Source of the DNA: HGM12669 sp048527645
GTDB lineage: Bacteria > Bacillota > Clostridia > Oscillospirales > CAG-272
DNA length: 12,361 bases
Reading direction: 5' to 3'
Assembly (NCBI GenBank): GCA_048527645.1
Contig: DBGFNI010000159.1
Coordinates: 1-12,361, forward strand
Positions 7,129 to 12,361 of the stretch are shown in pieces; positions within the stretch are counted from its first letter, which is position 1; every line of letters begins with the position of its first letter. Made by a program: the position numbers and the translations under genes. The notes below the pieces were generated by a model. It saw only the letters and a program-made list of their open reading frames with translations. It searched no databases and was not told the origin of the DNA.

Positions 7129-7481
7129 AAATCATGCACTCCTTCCCATCCTGCCTGCGCAGCGTCCTCCAGCCCTTGCGTCAGTTGCTCGACAAACGCT
7201 TGAAAGTCAAAGCTTTCTCCGAATGACAGCGGGATGTTCTCCGCCTGCATAAGCACACCCTGCGCCTCTGTCCGATTTGCAGTGTCCGCTTCCGCCTGAA
7301 GCGTGCCGGTTTTATCCCGCATCACGCGCCCGGGCAAAAATGTTTTTTGTAAAGACAATAACGCCCGGTCAAAGGACAGCGCAGGCATTTGAAGCGTTGA
7401 GATACAAGCGCAGGCAAAATCCTTTTCCGCCTCCTCGCTCTCCGCGCTCTTTTTCTCCTGAAAAAACAATGTCTCGTCCAA
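7125..7481 (-). CDS. 118-aa protein in the tape-measure gene position
   Basis: A 118-aa soluble protein beginning (M)DETLFFQEKKSAESEEAEKD. It has a charged N-terminus, a middle with KTFLPGRVMRDKTG and an amphipathic end (FQAFVEQLTQGLEDAAQAG, then WEGVHDL). No membrane span or coiled coil of any length is seen. The gene lies exactly where PBSX-like modules carry xkdO, the tape-measure gene, usually far over 500 codons. Its acidic amphipathic end resembles, loosely and from memory, the last residues of Firmicutes tape measures, so it may be a shrunken tape measure, a deletion remnant, or an unrelated small protein. Start: TTG at 7479-7481, 9 nt after GGAGG. A TTG at 7500-7502 also opens the frame but has no suitable RBS. 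The stop overlaps the xkdP start by 4 nt, so the genes are translationally coupled. Confidence 0.6.
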   Translation of the reverse strand: MDETLFFQEKKSAESEEAEKDFACACISTLQMPALSFDRALLSLQKTFLPGRVMRDKTGTLQAEADTANRTEAQGVLMQAENIPLSFGESFDFQAFVEQLTQGLEDAAQAGWEGVHDL

Positions 7482-7498
7482 TTCGGTTTTCCTCCGTC

Positions 7499-7663
7499 TC
7501 AATCATAGGTATCTGCCGCGTATCCCGCTGATTCCGGGGCATCCAGCGCCGCCAGCAGAAAAGCCCGCTCCGCTTCCGGCATCGCCAGAAACACACCGGG
7601 CGTGACATGAAATCGGTGAAGACAGCGGGCGATCGCCCCGGCATAGCTGTCTTCACCGATCAT
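7499..7663 (-). CDS. Tail chaperone second frame (54 codons), likely made by -1 frameshift
   Basis: This 54-codon frame lies -1 relative to xkdN. It begins at an ATG that overlaps the xkdN stop as ATGA (7660-7663) and ends at TGA 7499-7501. The sequence includes HRFHVTPGVFLAMPEAERAFLLAAL, whose 'P..F..M...E+AFL.AA' pattern is typical of the second (T) domain of tail assembly chaperones. Slippage on the A7 run in xkdN would produce a 194-aa fusion (140 + 54). As a stand-alone gene it has only a weak upstream AGG, so frameshifting or termination-reinitiation is the more likely route. In lambda-type tails the fusion recruits the tape measure, while the short form coats it. The next gene starts 17 nt downstream. 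Confidence 0.7.
   Translation of the reverse strand: MIGEDSYAGAIARCLHRFHVTPGVFLAMPEAERAFLLAALDAPESAGYAADTYD
7612..7660 (-). promoter_or_regulatory. Perfect 15-bp stem-loop directly after the slippery site
   Basis: ATCGGTGAAGACAGC (minus strand, 7660-7646) pairs perfectly with GCTGTCTTCACCGAT (7626-7612) across a 19-nt loop. The loop contains the palindrome GGGCGATCGCCC, which can add an inner 4-bp hairpin. The stem starts 2 nt after the A7 run and includes the last base of the xkdN stop. No T-run follows, so it is not a terminator; a frameshift-stimulating structure is the best reading. Confidence 0.65.
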
Positions 7664-8082
7664 TTTTTTGCCTGTTCATATAGCTTCTGCAGCCTGTCGG
7701 GAAAATCGTTGTATTCCAATACCGCGCTGCAAAGCGAGAAATACTCCCCCGCGCTCAGCATTTTTCGAATCAACGCCTCTTCGCCCAAAACACCCCAGCT
7801 GTCCTGAAGCTTTTCGCTTTTCAGATCGGGAAAGATGACACAGGCACATACCAGCGCACAAAGATACGCGCCGACATGCAGTATTCCGTTTGCATCCGTG
7901 TGCATTTCCCGCAGCCGCTCGTTTTCCTCCGTTCCGATCTGCCCGATTTCAATCGGCACCGTTTTTCCCTCACGCTGAAAAGATGCTGCACCGTACCAAT
8001 ACAGCCGTTCCTTCTCCGCTTTTCTCTCACGGAAAAAATCCTCAACCGTAAAGCTTGCATTTCCGTTATCCATCTGCCTCAT
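7660..8082 (-). CDS. xkdN: XkdN-like tail assembly chaperone, first frame
   Basis: A 140-aa protein of the XkdN/Phage_TAC type. The best-matching parts are ASFQREGKTVPIEIGQIGTEE (about 33-53), FPDLKSEKLQDSWGVLGEE and MLSAGEYFSLCSAVLEYNDF near the C-terminus. These chaperones keep the tape measure soluble and help polymerise the tube around it. The ATG at 8080-8082 has GAGGTGA 6 nt upstream. The last codons are GCA AAA AAA TGA, so the stop is reached straight after a classical A AAA AAA slippery heptamer. It follows the tube gene by 18 nt, as in PBSX. The presence of a tape-measure chaperone with no long tape measure behind it is odd. Confidence 0.85.
   Translation of the reverse strand: MRQMDNGNASFTVEDFFRERKAEKERLYWYGAASFQREGKTVPIEIGQIGTEENERLREMHTDANGILHVGAYLCALVCACVIFPDLKSEKLQDSWGVLGEEALIRKMLSAGEYFSLCSAVLEYNDFPDRLQKLYEQAKK
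7663..7669 (-). promoter_or_regulatory. A AAA AAA slippery heptamer for -1 frameshifting
   Basis: The seven A's (minus strand) are phased GC-A AAA AAA-TGA in the xkdN frame, the standard X XXY YYZ arrangement. A -1 slip places the ribosome on ATG and then on the 54-codon frame, bypassing the stop. Confidence 0.65.
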
Positions 8083-8100
8083 CTTGTCTCACCTCGCATT

Positions 8101-8577
8101 TTACAGTTCCATCCCCGGCAGAGAGGCAAACTGCTGCGGAATCCGGAAATCCTCGAAGGTTCCGCTCACCGCTTCGGTCAAAAACTTTCCGTTCGCATCA
8201 AATTTCGTCAAAACCCCTCCGTCAAGCGTGCAGTCCAACAAAATTACCGTCTGCGCACCCGCGCCGCAGGCAGGATCCTCGTTGGTCACCTGAATATCAA
8301 AATAGACTTCTTTTCCCGTTTGCTTGTAAGCATACAGCATACTGCGTAAAACGCTCTGATTAAAATGCGCATGTCCTGAAAAAACGCCCCGCCAGCCGCC
8401 TGACTTGTGTCCGACACCGTTCTTACCCAAAATCGGAAGCTCCTGCCGAATCTTGATCATCCTCGCCTCAAAGTCGATCATCTGCATAAAGTTGTACCGT
8501 TTTCCCTCCAGCGTGACATAGCACTGCGCCAGCGGTGCGGCGATCGCGTCGCATCCGCGCATCAATGTCTGACTCAT
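8101..8577 (-). CDS. xkdM: XkdM-like contractile tail tube protein
   Basis: A 158-aa protein matching the XkdM tube family: a short N-terminal arm (TLMRGCDAIAAPLAQCYVTL), FEARMIKIRQELPILGK, the glycine-rich HKSGGWRGVFSGHAHFN loop, and a beta-rich C-terminal half ending TFEDFRIPQQFASLPG. Hexameric rings of this protein stack into the inner tube that is driven through the target envelope. Two adjacent ATG codons are possible; the second (8575-8577) is 6 nt from AAAGGAGG and is preferred, as the first is almost inside the Shine-Dalgarno sequence. It follows the sheath gene by 13 nt, the usual order. Confidence 0.88.
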   Translation of the reverse strand: MSQTLMRGCDAIAAPLAQCYVTLEGKRYNFMQMIDFEARMIKIRQELPILGKNGVGHKSGGWRGVFSGHAHFNQSVLRSMLYAYKQTGKEVYFDIQVTNEDPACGAGAQTVILLDCTLDGGVLTKFDANGKFLTEAVSGTFEDFRIPQQFASLPGMEL

Positions 8578-8590
8578 CATCCTCCTCCTT

Positions 8591-9880
8591 TCAGGCGATG
8601 TAGCAAAGCATGTATAGCTTTGTCATCGCATTCACCACCGTGATCGCATCGTAAATCAAAACTGCCCCTGGTTCCTGCCCCTGTCGGACAATGATATCGC
8701 CGTCCTCAAAGTCTTCAATAGCACGCATGTCGCACAGCGCTCTGTGGTGCTTCACAATGTCCGTCCAAAGGCTGTATCTGCCCGCCACATCGTTGGGACA
8801 CACCCCCAAATACTTGTCGCGGAACAGAATGCCGATATCGTTCGCAATCTGATCCAGAACGCGAATTGTCTGATTGGAGGAAAACATTTTGCCCTTTTCC
8901 TCCGTAAACGTCACCAGCGAATTCACATCGTTGCGGATGCGGATGCTGTCGGCAATCCGGTGCAGCACCATGTGTCCCGCCTGTGCCGCATTGAGACATT
9001 CCCGGTACGAAAGCATCGCGTCCGGCGTCAGCTCGCCGTCGTAGATTCGGTTGACAGAGGAAGCGTTGACGGCTTCACCGGCGCAAACCCCGGTGATCCA
9101 AAATACAAGCGCCCCCTCCTCTTCTCCCTGCACGGCGTTGTAGACTGAAATCACACCTTCATAATCCGCCGCACACCGATAGAGTACCACCTGACATTTC
9201 GCTCCCAAATCCTCACGCATGTGCTTTGCAAAATCAACATATGCCGCGCGAATATCCTCATTTGCCCCCGCATACCCGACAGTGTTGGGACAGTAGCTTT
9301 CCAACACCTGCATAAAGGCCGTATGTCCCTGCAAACTGTCGCTGCCGTCGCCCCCGCCCTGCAGGGGATGCACCCCCACCGCAAGCTGCTCCTGCGGCAA
9401 AAAAGTCACATAGCGGTTGTCCTTGAGCTGCTCCGGTGACTGCACATGCTGTGTATGCACCGCAACTCCCTCCAGCAGTGTTTGTACCGTGTAGATTTCC
9501 CTGCCGCCGGTCTGCTGCTCGCAGCTGACCGAAATACATAGCGCGTTGCCGCGGCTGCCGGTGCATTTTGCCTGCGCCAGCGCATTTTCTGCAGCCGTGC
9601 CGCCCGTATCCGTACGGTAAAGATATAATGTTGTCGCATGCCGCAGCGCCTCGCGTACCGCCAGCATCTGAGGGGACGAGAGCGGATACCCAAGATATGC
9701 CGGGCACTGCTCCGTTGCGTTTTCACCGTCGATCACGATCAGTTCGTTTTCCGCCCCCCATTGTAGCGGCAGTCCCAACGCACTCACCCCGCGCTCGCTC
9801 ATCGACGCATGTACGCTCCCCGTCGAGACAAAACTGACATATGTACCGGGCAAAACCTGATCCTGTAATTCCGCATTCAT
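8591..9880 (-). CDS. xkdK: XkdK-like contractile tail sheath protein
   Basis: A 429-aa protein. The N-terminus has the sheath signature PGTYVSFVSTGSVHASMSERG followed by LPLQWGAENELIVI. The middle carries variable surface domains. The C-terminal part, which in XkdK and other sheaths makes the conserved interlocking core, includes NDVNSLVTFTEEKGKMFSSN, NDIGILFRDKYLGV, AIEDFEDGDIIVRQGQEPGA and the ending TKLYMLCYIA. The sheath surrounds the tube and contracts to drive it. Start: ATG at 9878-9880, 10 nt after AGGAGG (9891-9896); a TTG at 9887-9889 also opens the frame but is only 1 nt from the Shine-Dalgarno sequence. It is slightly shorter than B. subtilis XkdK but the conserved core appears complete. 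Confidence 0.92.
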   Translation of the reverse strand: MNAELQDQVLPGTYVSFVSTGSVHASMSERGVSALGLPLQWGAENELIVIDGENATEQCPAYLGYPLSSPQMLAVREALRHATTLYLYRTDTGGTAAENALAQAKCTGSRGNALCISVSCEQQTGGREIYTVQTLLEGVAVHTQHVQSPEQLKDNRYVTFLPQEQLAVGVHPLQGGGDGSDSLQGHTAFMQVLESYCPNTVGYAGANEDIRAAYVDFAKHMREDLGAKCQVVLYRCAADYEGVISVYNAVQGEEEGALVFWITGVCAGEAVNASSVNRIYDGELTPDAMLSYRECLNAAQAGHMVLHRIADSIRIRNDVNSLVTFTEEKGKMFSSNQTIRVLDQIANDIGILFRDKYLGVCPNDVAGRYSLWTDIVKHHRALCDMRAIEDFEDGDIIVRQGQEPGAVLIYDAITVVNAMTKLYMLCYIA

Positions 9881-9936
9881 TTTTCTCAAACCTCCTGTAG
9901 TGTTTCTATCCGTTCCGGTGCTCTCTTCTGTCTCTT

Positions 9937-10377
9937 TTATTCCGACACAACATTCGGATTTCTTTGCAGCTGTGCCGTATACGTGCGCATTCGTTCTGTG
10001 TCTTTCCCCGGCACAACAGATTTTTCATAGGTCAGTTCAACCTGTAAAATCCCTTCGTCATCTACCTGCCCGAAAAAGTCAAATCCCCGGATGTAATCCG
10101 TGCCGAACGCCACAACCGACAGACAGTCATAAAGCCGTTTGAGCACCGCGCTGCAATCGGCATAGTGTTCCTCCTGCACGGGGTAATAGGAAAGAGAAAT
10201 TTTCATCCGGTGCCGTTCCTGCCCACCGATCCCGGGCGATACCTGAAACAAATCAGGCAAGACAATAAAGCATGGCTCCTCCAGCCCCTGTTCCACCGGC
10301 TCCGTATAGATTTCATATGCGTCGCCGAATTCGCCGTACAGCGCCATACAAATCCCGTCAAGCAGCAATTGCGTCAT
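9937..10377 (-). CDS. Phage tail terminator-like protein (DUF6838 type)
   Basis: A 146-aa protein. The pattern 'YEIYTEPVEQGLEEPCFIV' (about 21-39), HRMKISLSYYP, a helix with LKRLYDCL, and a final strand segment (QVELTYEKSVV) fits the small tail terminator family found in Firmicutes phages between the head-closure and sheath genes. Such proteins cap the head-proximal end of the tail tube. The ATG at 10375-10377 overlaps the upstream stop by one base, with a GGGGGTGG Shine-Dalgarno-like run just before it. A GTG 9 nt upstream opens the same frame but lies directly on that G-run. A 56-nt gap to the sheath gene is the largest in this part of the module. Confidence 0.75.
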   Translation of the reverse strand: MTQLLLDGICMALYGEFGDAYEIYTEPVEQGLEEPCFIVLPDLFQVSPGIGGQERHRMKISLSYYPVQEEHYADCSAVLKRLYDCLSVVAFGTDYIRGFDFFGQVDDEGILQVELTYEKSVVPGKDTERMRTYTAQLQRNPNVVSE

Positions 10378-10751
10378 CAGTTCCACCCCCCAACACGTTC
10401 CAGTTTAATCATCTGGTGCGTCGGATACACTGCCGGTGTTCCGGCGCCCCTGCAATCATACTCCCGCTCACCGCGCCTCACCAATATCCGGGCGCCCGGC
10501 AGCACCTTGATCTCCGGCGGTAAAAACAGCTTTACGGTCTGCCTGACCTGCTCCGCGTTATGTTTGGCATAGCTGCGGGTAATGTAGGAAAATGAAATCC
10601 GGCACGGCACATCCGTCTGACAGCAGCAAAACTTTTTCGCCGTAGAGCGGTTCTCTCTTTTTTCACTCTGCACACAGTAAATCTCACAGCGATCCGTAAA
10701 CAGCGCGTTCACATACTTTTTTGCAGCTGCAAGACGCTCCTGCTCTACCAT
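10377..10751 (-). CDS. Head-closure / minor capsid protein-like
   Basis: A 124-aa protein. The N-terminus (about 1-25) is helical and is followed by DRCEIYCVQSEKRE, CCCQTDVPCRISFSY, KLFLPPEIKVLPGARILVRR and EYDCRGAG. A short, beta-rich protein with this 'DRCEIY...VPCRIS...LFLPPE..I.PG..I.V' layout, placed between the connector and tail terminator, fits the head-closure (XkdH/YqbH or gp16-like) family that seals the portal vertex. Its Cys cluster (CCC at about 42-44, plus C50) is unusual. The ATG at 10749-10751 overlaps the preceding stop by 7 nt and has AGGAGA 5 nt upstream. The family call is by pattern and position. Confidence 0.65.
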   Translation of the reverse strand: MVEQERLAAAKKYVNALFTDRCEIYCVQSEKRENRSTAKKFCCCQTDVPCRISFSYITRSYAKHNAEQVRQTVKLFLPPEIKVLPGARILVRRGEREYDCRGAGTPAVYPTHQMIKLERVGGWN

Positions 10752-11152
10752 TTCAGTCTCCTTTCACTCACCAGTTCCGATACCGCGCCGCAAAGCCGTT
10801 CAATCAGCTCATCCGAGCAAATGCTCTGCTTTCCCATAGCAAGATCCGTGTCATAGCTCAGCGTCACATCGCCCTCCTTGATTGTTTTCAAAATCCCGTC
10901 CGTGTCTTTCCCGTCAAAAAGCAGAGATTTTCCCGCTCCCTGCAAATAAAAGAAATATTCCCCCAGCGTCATCCGCACCAAAACAGAATCGTTCTGCGGC
11001 GGCTCCTGCGTCCCGCAAAACGCGCAAGCCCGGTCCATGGCAATCCCCGCGCAATAGCGCAAAACCGCAGGCTGAAGTGCTTTTTCCGCGTGTCCCAGCT
11101 GTTGTAAAACCGCCGTGCAGATATTGCTGATTTTGTTCTGATATTCTCTCAT
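10745..11152 (-). CDS. Head-tail connector-like protein (gp6/YqbG type)
   Basis: A 135-aa mainly helical protein starting MREYQNKISNICTAVLQQLG. The C-terminal half has LKTIKEGDVTLSYDTD, a segment typical of gp6-like head-tail connectors, followed by a helix ending in LVSERRLKW. These proteins form a ring below the portal. The ATG at 11150-11152 lies 10 nt after the upstream stop; a longer frame (to 11203) would overlap the DUF2577-like gene by 40 nt and adds a basic stretch with no family look, so it was rejected. The nearest Shine-Dalgarno candidate (GAGGAG) is somewhat far, about 14 nt. It is coupled to the next gene by a 7-nt overlap. Confidence 0.7.
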   Translation of the reverse strand: MREYQNKISNICTAVLQQLGHAEKALQPAVLRYCAGIAMDRACAFCGTQEPPQNDSVLVRMTLGEYFFYLQGAGKSLLFDGKDTDGILKTIKEGDVTLSYDTDLAMGKQSICSDELIERLCGAVSELVSERRLKW

Positions 11153-11162
11153 TTTTCCGTTT

Positions 11163-11426
11163 TCAACTCCTCTTCTGCGTCTTGCATACAAACAGCCAAG
11201 CATATTGCTGGCCGCCTTTGGCGCGCAGCAGCGCCACCGTGTCGCCCTTTGCTGCCGAGTAGCCGGAAGGGAGGATCAGATCCTCCTCTTCCAACACCAG
11301 TCCCTGTTCCACTGCGACCCGCAGGGGGTCCGCTTGTACCACGGACCCCTGCACCAGATCAGCAGGAACCGATGCCGCAACACCGGTCATTGCCGCACGG
11401 CGAATGGCATTTACCAACGCCTCCAC
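11163..11426 (-). CDS. DUF2577-like small protein (XkdR family), out of usual place
   Basis: An 87-aa protein. LVQGSVVQADPLRVAVEQGL (24-43) followed by EEEDLILPSGY and KGDTVALLRAKGGQQYAWLFV matches the DUF2577/XkdR pattern ('GTV...PL.V.V.Q.L.L.E..L.....GD.V.LLR.QGGQ.Y..L'). It lacks the longer His-containing central section of many members, so it is a short version. DUF2577 proteins are baseplate components normally encoded between xkdQ and xkdS. Here the gene lies 5 nt after the capsid gene and 10 nt before the connector, while the usual slot is empty. The start is GTG at 11424-11426 with AGAGG 9-10 nt upstream, giving the expected N-terminal helix. An alternative is a head decoration or stabilisation protein that shares the small beta-barrel fold. 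Confidence 0.6.
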   Translation of the reverse strand: MEALVNAIRRAAMTGVAASVPADLVQGSVVQADPLRVAVEQGLVLEEEDLILPSGYSAAKGDTVALLRAKGGQQYAWLFVCKTQKRS

Positions 11427-11431
11427 TGCCG

Positions 11432-12361
11432 TCAGCCTCTGGAAATAATGCGGGCGATCGCAATCGACTTGTGGTCGATCACACCCCCCTCACCGTCTGT
11501 TACCAGTGACCAGTTTTCTCCCTTCGCAAGCTCCTTGTCCGTGGGAGAATTGCTCGCCATCGAGGCGCGCGTAAAGGAAATACCGTAAGGCGCAAATACC
11601 TTGCGCTGGCGCGTATACAGCGTGTCCATACCGCCGTTGCTCTTCGGATCGCGGCTCATTTCATAGGGCACCTCGCAACCCACATCCTCATAGTCAAATG
11701 CCCCCTCACCGAATACATAGGTAGTGTAGGTATCCGCATAGGTCGGCGCAACGCCCTCGCTCACCGTTGCCACAGATGCCTTCATGCTGCCGGTAATCCC
11801 CATCACCGGCGCACCGCCCATTCCTGCGCTCACCTGCTCCAGCGTGATCACGCTCTCGTCCGCACTCACATTGAATTTCCCGTTATACTGCTCCTGCAGC
11901 AGTTCGCACAGTGCCTGAGCGGTTTGTGCAGTGTCTTCCGGCACATCAAAGTCGGTGCCGCAAATGTAGGTCTCCTCGTCAATTGCAATCACATCTCCCT
12001 GCTCCGCCTTCGCGCTAACCGTAATGGAATAACTGCCAACAGCACCCTGCCCGGTCAAAACGCGCGAGGCGGGCATGCCGTCATCAATCAGAACAATCCG
12101 GCCATTCCATGTCGCCAGAGAAAGATTGCGTTCCACACCCTTCCGATCCGTATATTTCATGTATTCCAGCAGCTGCAGCTGTTCCAGATTCGTCGCAACC
12201 GCAGAATGCATGATCACCAGCTGATAATTGCATTTTTTATCGCCGGATGCCTTCTGAATCGCCTGATTCAGCGTCCCCGCACCCACTGTGTTGATTGCAG
12301 CGCCGGTGATGTCCAGCGTGTGACCGTTAACAAATTCCAGATTTTCAGCTCCGGACATACG
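11432..12361 (-). CDS. Phage major capsid protein (5'-partial)
   Basis: At least 309 codons; the frame is still open at the window edge and the first Met (12356-12358) is probably internal. Conserved capsid stretches are NTVGAGTLNQAIQKASGDK, YQLVIMHSAVATNLEQLQLL, LATWNGRIVLIDDGMP, YTTYVFGEGAFDYEDVGCEV, PYEMSRDPKSNGGMDTLYTR, KVFAPYGISFT and the C-terminal IDHKSIAIARIISRG. These match the coat proteins of many Clostridia siphophages and myophages (HK97-type fold). Between about residues 106 and 203 (11750-12043) lies an extra domain with GDVIAIDEETYICGTDFDV, a heptad-like helix and a beta-rich end, resembling add-on domains seen in other phage structural proteins. It is the first visible gene of the module and is followed 5 nt later by the DUF2577-like gene. 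Confidence 0.85.
   Translation of the reverse strand, partial: RMSGAENLEFVNGHTLDITGAAINTVGAGTLNQAIQKASGDKKCNYQLVIMHSAVATNLEQLQLLEYMKYTDRKGVERNLSLATWNGRIVLIDDGMPASRVLTGQGAVGSYSITVSAKAEQGDVIAIDEETYICGTDFDVPEDTAQTAQALCELLQEQYNGKFNVSADESVITLEQVSAGMGGAPVMGITGSMKASVATVSEGVAPTYADTYTTYVFGEGAFDYEDVGCEVPYEMSRDPKSNGGMDTLYTRQRKVFAPYGISFTRASMASNSPTDKELAKGENWSLVTDGEGGVIDHKSIAIARIISRG

Noticed and set aside
7369..7656. A 95-codon minus-strand frame beginning just after xkdN
   Set aside because: It runs in a third frame across both the -1 chaperone frame and the 118-aa gene, is rich in Arg/Trp/Cys, and has no RBS. The -1 frame shows the chaperone pattern instead.
9357..9366. CCCTGCAGGG palindrome in the sheath gene
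   Set aside because: A 10-bp palindrome within GC-rich coding sequence is expected by chance and nothing around it supports a function.
9911..9923. CCGTTCCGGTGCT also occurs near 2492-2505
   Set aside because: One or two exact 13-base matches are expected by chance in a window of this size, and the two sites have unrelated contexts.
1..12361. tRNA, rRNA, CRISPR array, integrase or phage attachment site
   Set aside because: I saw no tRNA-like cloverleaf, no regularly spaced repeats, no integrase gene and no direct repeat pair that would mark prophage ends in this window.

Overview
The window looks like a chromosomal segment of a spore-forming Clostridia member, plausibly Oscillospirales or a related group. 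This rests on the moderately GC-rich coding sequence, Shine-Dalgarno-led genes, a SpoIID-like protein with peptidoglycan-binding repeats, an MglC-type sugar permease and a PBSX-like (xkd) phage module. The genus cannot be fixed from sequence alone.

Layout: (1) Positions 1-2291, plus strand: the low-complexity C-terminus of one protein, then a 460-aa SpoIID-like protein with three peptidoglycan-binding repeats and a 204-aa protein with two such repeats. A strong, probably bidirectional terminator closes the unit. (2) Positions 2303-3590, minus strand: mglC (galactose/methyl-galactoside-type ABC permease) followed by a 51-aa single-span membrane protein. No mglA is present upstream. (3) Positions about 3604-5075: an AT-rich IS110-family element with a 366-aa DEDD/serine recombinase, 23-bp imperfect inverted repeats at both edges and a structured non-coding end that may encode a bridge RNA. 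(4) Positions 5108-12361, minus strand: a tightly packed morphogenesis module of a contractile-tailed phage or phage-derived particle. In transcription order it holds the major capsid protein (cut by the window end), a DUF2577-like protein, a head-tail connector, a head-closure protein, a tail terminator, the sheath (XkdK), the tube (XkdM), the tail chaperone (XkdN) with an overlapping second frame, a 118-aa protein, XkdP (LysM), XkdQ and XkdS (gp25-like). The module then stops at the IS; baseplate J, tail fibre and lysis genes are absent.

Main points of interest: an A AAA AAA slippery site at the end of xkdN, directly followed by a perfect 15-bp stem and a -1-frame ORF, which is a strong candidate for programmed frameshifting; no long tape-measure gene, with a 118-aa ORF in its place; a DUF2577-like gene next to the capsid gene rather than between xkdQ and xkdS; and an IS110 element that joins two operons each of which appears to have lost its neighbouring genes. 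The module may be an eroded prophage, a domesticated particle with a very short tail, or a prophage rearranged (or mis-assembled) at the IS.
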